From Anaspis maculata (lineage: Eukaryota > Arthropoda > Insecta > Coleoptera > Scraptiidae), in NCBI GenBank assembly GCA_949128115.1, contig OX421965.1, forward strand, positions 31,057,681-31,121,680: DNA of 64,000 nt. The letters are read 5' to 3'. Position numbers and translations under genes: made by a program. The notes beneath the pieces are model-generated. The model did not search any database. It worked only from the letters and a program-made list of their open reading frames with translations, and was not told the DNA's origin. Below are positions 54,358 through 64,000 of this stretch, piece by piece. Every line of letters starts with the position of its first letter. Within the stretch, counting starts at the first letter, position 1.

Positions 54358-55865
54358 GGCCACGGTTCGGCAAAATGTGAAATAGCGAAAAAAATTGTCC
54401 ACCAAATCTAACACCGTAGCTTGATTCTTCATTATTTTCCGATCCAGAAAAACCCAATTTCAAAATAATTCACCGGTGAATTTGTCCTGTGGGCAATTAA
54501 TTACAAATTTCATTTATCCCAGTAGGTTTTCTTATGTTCATTTTTTGAGGCCCATCTGCAACGTTTAGTTAAAGTATAGTGATTGGTGCCAAATTGTTCC
54601 TTGGACCATGACAAACAAGTATCACGATGGTGGACATCTAAGATCCGCGACTGGGCAGCCGAAGGAGGGGAGGGGGCAGGAAACGTGCTAAAGAAGAGAT
54701 AAAAAATGTTAACTCATGAACCAAAAGAGTTGGAATTATGAAATATCGCATACGAGCTCGCTATTTTACGCCATTGATAACGCAGTGAACCATTTTTGAA
54801 AATACTGAACCGCTCCAGAGAGATTTCAATTGAACTTTTTTTTTTTGAAAATTTTACTGTTGAAAACATACAAAAAAACTACACAATAATATTTTTGGCA
54901 GCTAGAGGTGTTGGAAATATATGCATATTGGTGAAAATCCCTTGGTCTTCTATTTCAGGAATCAAGACCCCATTATTCACCTACCTACGTGACTTTTTTC
55001 GGTCATTCTTGGCCATTGGTCTCCCCGAAGAGCTTTGTTATGTCTATCAGGAATTCGTTTTTGATAGATTTTTTTGTGGAAAATGAGCACTCTTTAGTTC
55101 AAATAACTCCCAACAGATAACCTTTTAACTTGTATTCAACAGTTTTGGTAGGTGACTTCAAAAACTAATACATTTGATGATAAAAGCCGTCCGTTGCCGG
55201 TTCATAATGAGCCATCATGTGACACTAGTCTTGTGCAGATTCACGTGAGACACCAAAATGACCATTTTTCTCGCCAAAGCAGCCACTAACCCGAGCACTA
55301 ACCTAACTTGGGTAAGTTGTACCTTTTTATCTTTCAAATTCGTCAATAATTTGGATTTTATTGATATCATTCTCAGAAGAAGAATAAGATTATCGAGATT
55401 TTTCTGAAACGTTTCGATATTTTCGAAAACTGTTTGCTGCAACTTTATTGGCGTAAAATAGTGAACATGTATGCCATATTTGATAATTCCACCTCTTTCG
55501 GTTCATGAGTTAAAAAAATGTTATCTCTTCTTCAGCACGTTCTCTGCCCTCTCCCCCCTCCGGCTGCGCAGTCGTGAGTCTCAGATGTCCATCATCGCGA
55601 TTCTTGCTCATCATGGTCTAAGGAACAATTTGGCACCAACCACTATATTTTAACGTCAAGTTGCACATGGGCCTCAAAGAATGAACATGAGAAAAACTCA
55701 CTAAAATTAAAAAAAACAATTGAATTGTCCACAGGACAAATTCACCGATGAACTATTTTGAAATTGGGTTTTTCTGGATCAGAAAATAATAAAGAATCAA
55801 GCTACGGTGTTAGATTTGGTGGACAATTTTTTTCGCTATTTCACATTTTGCCGAACCGTGTGGCC
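54358..55865. repeat. 1.5-kb foldback with GGCCACGGTTCGGCAAAATG ends
   Basis: The left arm starts GGCCACGGTTCGGCAAAATG and the right arm ends CATTTTGCCGAACCGTGTGGCC. Landmarks pair in order: GGTGAATTTGTCCTGTGG / CCACAGGACAAATTCACC, GGTGCCAAATTGTTCCTT / AAGGAACAATTTGGCACC, GCTATTTTACGCC / GGCGTAAAATAG. Arms of about 490 bp surround a 530-bp centre with a 96-codon frame of no known family. Substitutions between arms are frequent. Confidence 0.8.
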
Positions 55866-57049
55866 CATACACCACCCTCGATTAAGAAGTTGCCTTGCGG
55901 TGGCCGCGATATTAGTCTAATAAGACGTTGCGCTGGCAATCCCCGAAAGCTGATCCTTTGACAGAAATTCACCAATTTTGTAGCTATTCCGAAAGCTACA
56001 AGAAAATACTTGAAAACTGTGTGCTCAAATTTTAAATTGTCCAAAAATATTTTTGCAATTCATTATGTACTAAGACCTGCCCAAATGTGAAATTTCACGT
56101 TGCGACTAACTCCAGAGTTCATCAGTTTAATGCTAAAGCCATTAAAAATAATTGAACTATAAACTTGACCTGTTCTTCCAACTAACCGCTCGAGTACAAT
56201 GCCATTATGTGGAACCAGTTTTATACTTATTGCTAATTATTTTCTTGTGACCAATAAATTAATGAAGTACGTAAGGTCAGTAATTCATGTGACACCTGAC
56301 GATTTGGTACAGCAAGATGAAGTAAACTAGCCGGCGCACCGCCGAGATTGCATATGGGGATTGAGTGTAGGATCAGTTGTATGAAATTGATGAAGTTCTT
56401 GGCCAGTCTCTTGACGAAAGCTTCTCCTTTTCCTTTGGTCCGCAAAATTGGTGATGAAGTTCAGTACGCAGTACTCCGTGTACTACAATCACTCGTACAG
56501 AGTATGCATTTTAGGACTCCGTACAGTTGAAAAGGTAGGATGTTGAACTTGTTTTCTACTTTTCTACTTATTCTATCTACTACTTTCTACAGCGGACTCT
56601 GCGCCTGCGAGCCGATAACTTTATGACGATGAAAACTTCACCGTGACAGAGTTAGGCTCTGGGAAAATGCGGATGTGTACAAAATAATATTCAAATCCTA
56701 CCAAGTAGCAAATTAGCTTCCCTTTACCTGCGTTAATACAAAGGAACTAATTCGATAATCAAGACTGTATAGCCATTATCGCATATTAATATTTCACGTG
56801 CCTACTTTCTATGATAATCGCCATGAGCTTAGCCAAACATCTTGATTAAACTGATCGAAGTAATACCTTATACTCCTGATTACATAAAAGGTGAGAATAT
56901 TAACCTGACGCTCGTTATTGGCAGGGAACTTCAATGAACGTTTCCCATGCAATTTTAATGAACAGTTTCATTACGCGCCATCATCGAGGTACACGCGGCC
57001 TGCTTGATCGTTACACCTCTAACGAGCATGCTCTCCATGATGTGTCTCA
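55866..57049. other. Unassigned DNA
   Basis: No gene or repeat recognised. Two overlapping frames on opposite strands (56233-56445 and 56348-56530) show no motif. Confidence 0.4.
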
Positions 57050-57611
57050 TTTCCTTTATGCATTTCCAAGGCGTCCGGCCGGGTCATCGGAATTCCACCC
57101 CTAAAATCGAAAACGACGTGTAAAATATAGGCCGTTAGCCACCCGGGTTGCATTTTTCATGGGGGGATGGCATCGATCGAGTTTTCATTTGCCCCACTTT
57201 GATCTAATTATCCGATAAATTTATAATCTCACCACTTTCTCGGTGGTGTTTGGCGCCTACGGAACTCCGGAGCTTGGCGGTGTTTGCTCAAGATACTTCT
57301 TGCGTGTGCATATTTCTCTGAAATGCAGTGTTATTTGCGCGCGGATGTATCGTTGACCTAGTGCGCGATGGCGATGAGGTCGGTCGTCGCAGCTTGCACA
57401 ACGAAAATCTAAAGGAAACATAACCTTTCGAAAAGTGCGCGGAGGCTGCGCTCTCTTTAAATGGTTTCGGATGAAAAACAGCTCCTTTGCATTTGACGTG
57501 GGACGTTTTGGTTCAATTATTGTTCACTTTGGTGACATACAGTAGCGTGCAAGTGCATGAGGATCGAGGATATGGTTTCCTGTAACAATATAACATAAAA
57601 TTCGTTACGTA
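57050..57611 (+). promoter_or_regulatory. Possible promoter and 5' leader upstream of a first exon
   Basis: CpG-containing, mixed-composition DNA (for example GGCGCCTACGGAACTCCGGAGC and GCGATGGCGATGAGGTCGG) with a low density of repeats leads up to the candidate start codon at 57612. No TATA box or initiator can be assigned with confidence. Confidence 0.3.
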
Positions 57612-57716
57612 ATGTTTGGAGCGGATGGTCCGCCGCCGAGTAGTCCTTTGCATACGCCTACGACGCTGATGAAGTGTTTGGTGTCATTTCGAAAAATGCG
57701 ACAAAGCAATGGAATG
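57612..57716 (+). CDS. Candidate first coding exon of a host gene (35 codons)
   Basis: ATG at 57612 opens a frame beginning MFGADGPPPSSPLHTPTTLM and ending SFRKMRQSNGM at ...GGAATG|GTATGTC, a good splice donor at 57717, in phase 0. The Pro/Ser-rich start, codon mix and CpG-rich upstream region fit a host exon better than a transposon. The frame continues past the donor to 57815 but changes to AT-rich, hydrophobic, intron-like sequence. I cannot name the protein and no second exon is found before the window ends. Confidence 0.35.
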
Positions 57717-58393
57717 GTATGTCTATTTTTAGGTATACCCTTTATACAAACTCGCTGCCACGTACTTAATTGCTTATTTATTATTATTCTGTTATTACAT
57801 TTGAGAAGGTGCTAAATGGAGCACCATCATCAGAGTTCTCTAAATGAGTGCGCTAATTCGCTTCAGCACTATCAGTGTAAAGGCAGGCCAGGCGGGCTTC
57901 ATAAGGCGTCGGATTTTAGACACCAATGAAATATGCGCAGGAGAATCTTCCATCCACTCCTGAAATTTCGTTGAATTGGGTTCGAAATTTTAATATAAAA
58001 TTCAAAAGACAAGTGGAAATGTTGAAAAACGCACAGTCGTCCCTTCATTAATATCAAAATGTTTTTGATGTTTGAAAATATTACAGCAATGATCCAGAAA
58101 AAATGCCTTGGACACGGATTAGAGCCTAGAGGAGTCCTGTCTTGTAGCTCAAATATTGTATCCCCAGTCAACAACAACTAATATATGGCTCAGGCGAGAT
58201 TCATTTTGCAGTCGTGGGATTTTGGAAGTGATGGATGTGATATCCGGCGTGTAGTTATATTTTATGTATTTATATGGCTGATATCGTTGATGCAACAGAT
58301 GAGAATGAAACATATCATTGGTCAAAATATTATGTTGGAAGAGATGGATTTAAATTTTTTTAGTAAAATGTCATGGTGCCTAGATTGACTGAT
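57717..58393. other. Possible intron start, no features
   Basis: AT-rich DNA following the candidate donor. Frames at 57899-58177 (minus) and 58185-58388 (plus) have no family motifs. Confidence 0.35.
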
Positions 58394-58600
58394 AGGCCAT
58401 CCACAATGATGTTAATGTTAACGTAATGTTATCGGCAATGGTAATGTTATCATTTCAAAGCAACGAGTTTCAATGGTGAATGCTTACCATTGCCACTAAC
58501 ATGATTGTGAACGTCACCATTTGGAACTCATTGCTTTGAATGCTTGACATTACCATTGCCGATAACTATACGTTAACATTAACATCATTGTGCACGGGCT
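58394..58600. repeat. 207-bp hairpin MITE
   Basis: CCACAATGATGTTAATGTTAACGT..GTTATCGGCAATGGTAATG pairs with CATTACCATTGCCGATAAC..ACGTTAACATTAACATCATTGTG. An inner pair TTTCAAAGCAACGAGTTTC / GGAACTCATTGCTTTGAA extends the stem. Outer ends are GGCCATC / GGGCTAT. Confidence 0.8.
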
Positions 58601-59328
58601 ATAAGAAAAATCTAAATAGTCAGTTGATGTTAGTTTTAAAATTATACACTATTCAATTACATTTATTATATGAAATTGTACTGTATAGGCACCCTTATTT
58701 TAAACGAGGGAAATTCGTCCTACAAGTGGGTCGATCGAACTTTGACAAACCGTCTGGGGTAGGCTGATAATTATCACCTTTATACCTAATCGTGGTAGCA
58801 CTTACCGCTTTTAACTTGGAATGACAAAAATATCCAACACTGCTGTCCGTCCAGTCATTATTCATCCCTAAACGTTCGCTCTTGTGATTTACCGGATTTT
58901 ATCGATTTAGATACTCAATTTGAATCAGTGATCGGACTATTCAATCAACCGGCAACCCCGAAAACGCATTTATGTAGGTATCGTGTCCAATTGGTTCGGG
59001 GCTGCAGGCGAGGCGAGGCGATTTGTCACAATTTCATTTCTCACTTCCCCTACAACACCGCAGCTGCCCTGTACTAAATTTTTCTTTCCCATTTTCAGTA
59101 TCCTGAACATTTTCATCTATTTTCCTTGACATGATTTTCTGATTTCTGTTATCACACTTGAAATCGCCTATATGCTTGAGCAAAATTAAAATAAACATAA
59201 TTAATATCTAAAACGTAAGATGTTTGTGTTTTTGTTTGCTTCTCAATCGTTGTAATTGTAATTGTAATTACTTACTTTACTTAAAATGATGTTAAGTTTG
59301 ATTTTCATGCAAATCGGGTAATACAGAA
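58601..59328. other. Unassigned AT-rich DNA
   Basis: Contains a short GTAATT reiteration (59252-59273) and GGCGAGGCGAGGCG at 59007-59020. No gene recognised. Confidence 0.4.
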
Positions 59329-60065
59329 CTACAGGGTGTTTCAATAGAAACGAGCCACCCAAATAAATTTTTGCCTGGTGGAATTAGAAGAATTTTTTGA
59401 GACCCGTCGATTTTTGTTTCGAGAGGGACATCTAAAGCATTCATTGGCAAATTTCTATCTTCAATCCCCTTACCACCACCCACCCTAACTTCAAAATTTC
59501 AAATGACACCCTCTACTTTGCAATACATCAAATTAAAGAAAATTAAATTCTCTTTAAAAAAAAATTTTTTTTTCAACTCCACCCCTTTTGTCCCTAAAAT
59601 TCTCTTGAGGTTCCAACTGAATATTCTCGACCCCCAAATTCTCTTTTATTCAGTCAGTTTCATCATAAATAACATCGAAAAATAACAATTTTGGTGGTAA
59701 AAGTGCTATCCAAATTCACCCCTTTTCTCTCCCCCGCCCCAACTTCAAAATTTACCAAGACACTACCTACCTTGTGATACATGAATTGAAGGGAATTTAT
59801 TACTCTCTCTGGAAACAATCTTCTTCAAATTCCTAACCCCTTTCCCATAAAATTGGGACATTCGGTATATTGAGGGGGGGAAAAGGGGGTTTTTGAAAAA
59901 TTTTAAAATATTTTTTCGGAAAAAAAATTCAATTTTCTTCAATCAGTTTTGTATATCTCAAAGTAGGTAGTTAGTGTCATCTTAGATTTAAGAGTTGGGG
60001 TGGGGGGAGCAAAGGGGTGAATATAAGTGTTCCTGTTCTCGTTCATCAGTTTGGTCAGTTTTAAT

Positions 60066-60134
60066 GTAGTAGTTTTCTTGGGTTTATATATAGTTCATTT
60101 TTAACCAAGTCCAATAACCCAAGAAAACTACTAC
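60066..60134. repeat. 69-bp hairpin with perfect 19-bp stem
   Basis: GTAGTAGTTTTCTTGGGTT (60066-60084) and AACCCAAGAAAACTACTAC (60116-60134) are exact reverse complements around a 31-bp loop. It directly abuts the next hairpin, sharing its last three bases. Confidence 0.85.
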
Positions 60135-60266
60135 CGGGTGTTTATAAATGTCTGTGATCGCATCGCCTTTGGAATCCGCTTTCGATCACTACAATTGCGC
60201 CTGTTACTGCCTTTTTCGGCCTGACCCATGCCTGCCGCGATCACAGATTCTTATAAACACCCCGTA
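60132..60266. repeat. 135-bp MITE with TACCGGGTGTTTATAA ends
   Basis: The start TACCGGGTGTTTATAA and end TTATAAACACCCCGTA are near-perfect inverted copies; the stem continues as TCTGTGATCGC / GCGATCACAGA. The loop is GC-richer. It is inserted in the inverted-repeat element at 59329-60457. Confidence 0.75.
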
Positions 60267-60639
60267 CATTGAAAAAGGGCTGAATTTGGGTGGCACTTTT
60301 TGCAGAGAAGATTTTCTCCCACGATGCTGTGCAGGATGACATTGACTGCACTGGAGAAAATTGACAGGTCAAGAATATCAGATTGGACATTCAGAGGATT
60401 TTATGAAAATTTTATGATTTATTCAGAGTGGCTCGTTTCCATTGAAACACCGTGTACAAGCAATAATAGTGTTTTTTGCCGATATAGACACGAGGGTGTT
60501 TTTCATATTCGCGGAATGGGGTATGAGAGGGTGCATATGTTTTAATTTCCTAATTTTAATCTTCCAATGTAATCTTCCAGAACAGTAGTACATTCAATTC
60601 ACTCCTCAATTAATTTTTGTTAATCCTCAAAAAAATCTT

Positions 60640-61075
60640 ATTGACTTGCTTCAAAGTGGTGGTTTATGGCACCTTGCAAGAACACTTGGTCCTCAAGACG
60701 CTTTCCACGGAGTTCTATTATCGTTTTCAGGTTCGTCCACAGAAATTAGTCACTAGGAGTCAGCTCAGGGCTGCATGATGGATGGTTCGTTTTTTGAACG
60801 TCGGCGTCGCACGAATTCGCACTGGACACGACAGTGCGAGCCTTGAGAACATGTCCATTGTCGTGGAGTAAAGAGAACGTCTACTTTCCTCATCCTATTT
60901 TTCTATTATGGTCTCTCACAAACCGCTTCTCCTTCATTGTGCGTTTCTACAAGTAGAACTTCTTGAGAGTTCCAAAAAATTGTCGCTATCACTTCATCAG
61001 CCAATGACTGAGCTTTGACTTTCTTTGGGGCTGGGCCACCCCTTGTATCGACTTTGCTTTTGCTTCGGATCCAGA
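60640..61075 (-). pseudogene. Mariner-like transposase remnant
   Basis: On the minus strand several frames give, in order, APKKVKAQSLADEVIATIFWN (near 61040-60965), LLHDNGHVLKARTVV (near 60870-60830; the second catalytic Asp region of mariner, LLHDNA.PH), SPELTPSD (near 60765; the third catalytic region, SPDLAPSD) and NLKTII.LRGKR. This is the mariner order and spacing. Stops and frameshifts break it at least twice, and the His of the HDNARPH motif is altered. The N-terminal DNA-binding part is absent. It is inactive. Confidence 0.75.
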
Positions 61076-61325
61076 AAAATGAACTTTTTATAGTTTGATT
61101 TCGATAACTGTGGTCTTCTTGTCCCTACTGAGTGGGATTTATTTAATAATAGCATGGAATTCGAAAAACTACATGTTTCAAAAAGTCTGAAGCATTAGCT
61201 TAATCTTTCAACAATACTGGGACATATGTTACAGATATTGGAATGAATTAGAGATAACTGGCCAGTGATGAATGAGAAGAAAAAAAAAACTTGCTTTTCT
61301 TCATCTAAGTTGTCCATTGTCCGCG

Positions 61326-62275
61326 AATATACAGGGTGATTTTTTGAAAAGGACCCACCCCAGATTTCTCGCGGGCAAAATTTTTTCCAGGAAAACGCCG
61401 AAACAGGTCGATTTTTGTTTTGAGGGGGACATCTAGGACACACATTGTCAAATTTCCATCTTCAACCCCTTCGCCCCGCCCTACTCTACTTTAGAATTTC
61501 AAATAGTATACCTATGTTGTGATACATCAAATTGAAGGTAATAATAATAACTTTCTGTCAAACATATTTTAATTTTTTTTACGTCACCCCTCAACCATTC
61601 TCAAAATTCTCTCATTGTCAAATAAAGGAATAAGCTTTTCCCCATTAACTCCCGATTCTTGGGAAATAGATTTTCCAGTGGAAACAGGTCGATTCTTATT
61701 TCGAAGGAGGCATCTATGACACGTATCGCCAAATTTTTATTTTCAATCCCTTCGCCACCACCCTACCCTACCTTGAAATTTCAAATAACAGTATCTACCT
61801 TGTGATACATCAACATCAGACTGAAGGTAATAGAATTCTCTTTCTGTAAAAAATAATGTCAAGTCAAGTTTTTAAACCACCTTCTAACCCTTTCCAGAAA
61901 TTCTCTTGATTAGGAGGCGAAGGGGTTGGAGATGAAAATTCGGCAAAACGTGTCTTAGATGTCCCGTTCGAAATAAAAGTCGACCTATTCTTGCTGGCAA
62001 AACTTTTTCTCAAGAATCAGCAGTTAATAGGAGAAAAACTTTCCTTCAATTACAATAAAAAATGTTTGAGAAGAGTTGGGGGTGGTTTGAAAGATTTCAA
62101 GATATGTTCGACAGAAAGAGAACTTTATTACATTAAATTGAATGTTTCACAAGATAGGTTATGGTATTTGAAATTCCAGAGTAGGATAGGGTCGTGGCGA
62201 AGGAGTTGAAGATGAAAATTTGACAATGTGTGTCCTAGATGTCCCCCTCAAAATAAAAATCGACCTGTTTTGGAA
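61326..62275. repeat. Double-nested inverted repeat with four copies of one module
   Basis: ATATACAGGGTGATTTTTTG at the left (61326) leads into module copies: forward at 61403-61474 and 61684-61760, reverse at 61915-61990 and 62197-62271. Each contains AGGTCGATTTTTGTTT..GAGG, GACATCTA.GACAC, CAAATTT.CATCTTCAA.CCCTTCGCC, or their complements. The outer pair and inner pair share an axis near 61837. GATACATCAA motifs lie between the modules. The left end has a terminal motif that I do not find at the right end, so the element is asymmetric or truncated. Confidence 0.8.
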
Positions 62276-64000
62276 TCCTCCACCGAACAACCAGTCAAAA
62301 ATTTTGCATGGAGGAAATAAGAAGAGTATTTTTGAAATCCTCAACTTTCCAGCCTCATGAACTTATGACTGAGACTACCCAAACCAATTTTGCAAGATTT
62401 TCACTTGAATTTATTACACTCTCCTATGACCGCAAGAAGTTAATTCATGCGTCAACAAAAGGTTCAGAGTATAATTGTTCCGCACAATATCTGTAGCCCT
62501 TTTCTGTATTAAAGTTTCGCTAATATCGTGACTAATTGTCAAGAAACAATTATTCTTTTTCGCAAATTTATACAAAACCAGCTGCATGATAATCAAAGGT
62601 GCAAGTCTGAGACAAAATAGATTTTTTCGTCACCAAAAAAGGGCGCCTTTTTCAGCCTCTCCATTTAGTAAGTTGTTATCATTTTTGACTATGTGGCGTC
62701 TTTTAGTCTTTCAAAGACATTTTGAGTAGGTAGAGCATATAAACAATTAGAATTTTTGGTTCCAACTTTCAAACTCTCCCGTTCCTACGTGCTCCAGTCA
62801 AGCATCAGATTTACCAGTAGTTCCTATAATACCCTATGGATTTTTGTGATTTGAACGGCGGTTTTTGTCATTTTTAGGTAGAACATGACTCACGTTATGA
62901 GTTTAGCACATAAATCTTTGATACATTTCTGGGTTGGCTAAAAGGATTTTTTTAAATTACTTAGCACGCATCCTTCCCTCCCTCCCTACATTTCAGGCAC
63001 AGGTAGAGCAGCCGTTCATTTCCACCCGAAAAACGCAAAACTTCATGATTTTATCGAAATAAATGGAATGCTGAGTAAAACAGCTACAAAGAATGAATCC
63101 TTGATATGTCTTTCCTTGAGGATCAGGGCTGAATTTCAAGTCTGACTTGCAACCCGCGCAAAGTTGCACGCTGTCAAAATGTCAAAACGTTTTGAAGCTT
63201 GATTTCGATTTTCATTACCCACCCGTGAGCTCCAAAATCTTTTGCAGGTTTACGGCCAGAAGAAGCTGCAAATCGACGTGAAAATCTTGCCTTATAACTT
63301 GACGTTCAGTTACTCAATGGCGGTTATAGGTCCAGCGCAAAGTTGAGCCCTTCGTCGCCTTCGTTGAAGATATATAAAATTATACATTCCTTCTTGTCAG
63401 AACCCAAAAAGTCCGCCTCTTTTGGTCAAAAGCTCGACTGCAGTGAATTTCAAATACACACTTGTTTAGGAGTCTTCTGGTTCTAGTCTTGGAAATGTCT
63501 TCTTTTGCATACTAGTGAACTGATGCACCAGAAAAATCTGGACCGTAAGCTTCTCTCGATAAATACTCCAAGTGATTGAGGAAAGGAAACCTTCTCGCTT
63601 CGTTGCATTGATATTCGGAACGCAATTAACACAGCTCTGCTGGAAGGATCGGGTGCCCCTCGCAGAAATCGACGTGTGGAGTATACATTAAAAGGACATG
63701 CATATATACTTCTCTTCGAAAAACGACGTGCAAAAATCGGAAGATGCCAGACATCTATTGACGTTCAGTGTTTAGTGAAAAACATGTTTCAGATTTTTGT
63801 AACTTCGAGAATGGTTGGAGAATTCTCTTTTCTTCATCAAGTCTAGACGTCGGTCAACTATCTTCTACTCTCCAACAAAATAACAAAATCCAAACAGAAC
63901 ATTCTCAGTTCAAGCTCGACGACGCCGTTATGAGGCAGTTTAGTGCAGGATTAATAGAGAGGGGGTTTCTTTAAAGACAGTAACCGTAGGCCTGCGTCCC
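62276..64000. other. Unassigned right flank; coding-like DNA near 63600-63975
   Basis: No repeat is recognised. Between about 63590 and 63975 the composition becomes less AT-biased, and two plus-strand frames (one through CIDIRNAINTALLEGSG, one starting at 63768 and ending at 63974) look more protein-like than the background. I cannot match them to a family, and stops separate them. It may be a decayed gene or transposon continuing past the window. Confidence 0.3.

Larger units (their letters stand above)
59329..60457. repeat. 1.13-kb inverted-repeat element of the shared-module family
   Basis: ACTACAGGGTGTTTCAATAGAAACGAGCCA (59329) pairs with TGGCTCGTTTCCATTGAAACACCGTGTAC (to 60457). Inside are the GTCGATTTTTGTTTCGAGAGGGACATCTAAAGC module (59407), CAATACATCAA and a GGGGTGGGGGGAGCAAAGGGGTG block also found near 48180. 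The right half is broken by two adjacent hairpins at 60066-60266. Confidence 0.75.

Noticed and set aside
1..64000. tRNA, rRNA or snRNA genes
   Set aside because: I looked for B-box-like GGTTCGANNCC contexts with matching acceptor stems and for rRNA core motifs and found none convincing; a covariance-model scan would be decisive.

Overview
The window reads as nuclear DNA of an arthropod, most likely an insect. It is AT-rich and gene-poor, has no bacterial-style operons, carries GT-AG-type intron signals, and is filled with decayed transposons of kinds common in insect genomes: Tc1-like, mariner-like, hAT-like, Crypton-like and 5'-truncated non-LTR elements. I cannot name the species. I see no complete host protein-coding gene, rRNA, tRNA or CRISPR array. 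Most open frames are short and chance-like, and many lie inside inverted repeats where the same DNA is read twice.

Region by region. 1-8.7 kb is a nest of foldback elements. One long inverted-repeat element (959-7521) has been split by a second inverted-repeat element (about 1113-4742), which holds a broken gene of a repetitive 'CNHEEADT' family plus several MITEs, and by a block with a 259-bp tandem array. 8.9-14.6 kb is a second nest: a directly repeated unit of about 0.6 kb is interrupted in copy 1 by a Tc1-like element, which is itself interrupted by a 1.33-kb TA-flanked element, and in copy 2 by a 5'-truncated non-LTR retrotransposon with its own target-site duplication. 15-23 kb holds a possible papain-family protease remnant, a 33-bp minisatellite, inverted repeats and a Tc1 remnant. 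23.2-29.5 kb is a 6.3-kb inverted repeat (two nearly identical arms of about 1.75 kb) enclosing a degenerate Crypton-type tyrosine recombinase gene. 30.5-33.9 kb is a 3.4-kb near-perfect palindrome. 34.6-36.3 kb is a GC- and CpG-rich island with a plausible first-exon splice donor, the best candidate for a host promoter. 36.5-42.7 kb has a direct repeat whose second copy contains a clean insertion, and a non-autonomous hAT-like element with a perfect 8-bp target duplication. 42.7-47.5 kb is comparatively quiet. 47.5-62.3 kb carries several inverted-repeat elements sharing one internal module, a 1.5-kb foldback, microsatellites, a possible host first coding exon near 57.6 kb and a mariner pseudogene.

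The unifying theme is inverted-repeat DNA: well over a dozen foldback or hairpin structures, from about 70 bp to more than 6 kb, often nested, many with TATACAGGGTG at or near arm ends. Every transposase or recombinase I can read is broken, several at catalytic residues, so any recent movement must have used machinery encoded elsewhere. The longest palindromes could partly reflect assembly and need long-read confirmation.
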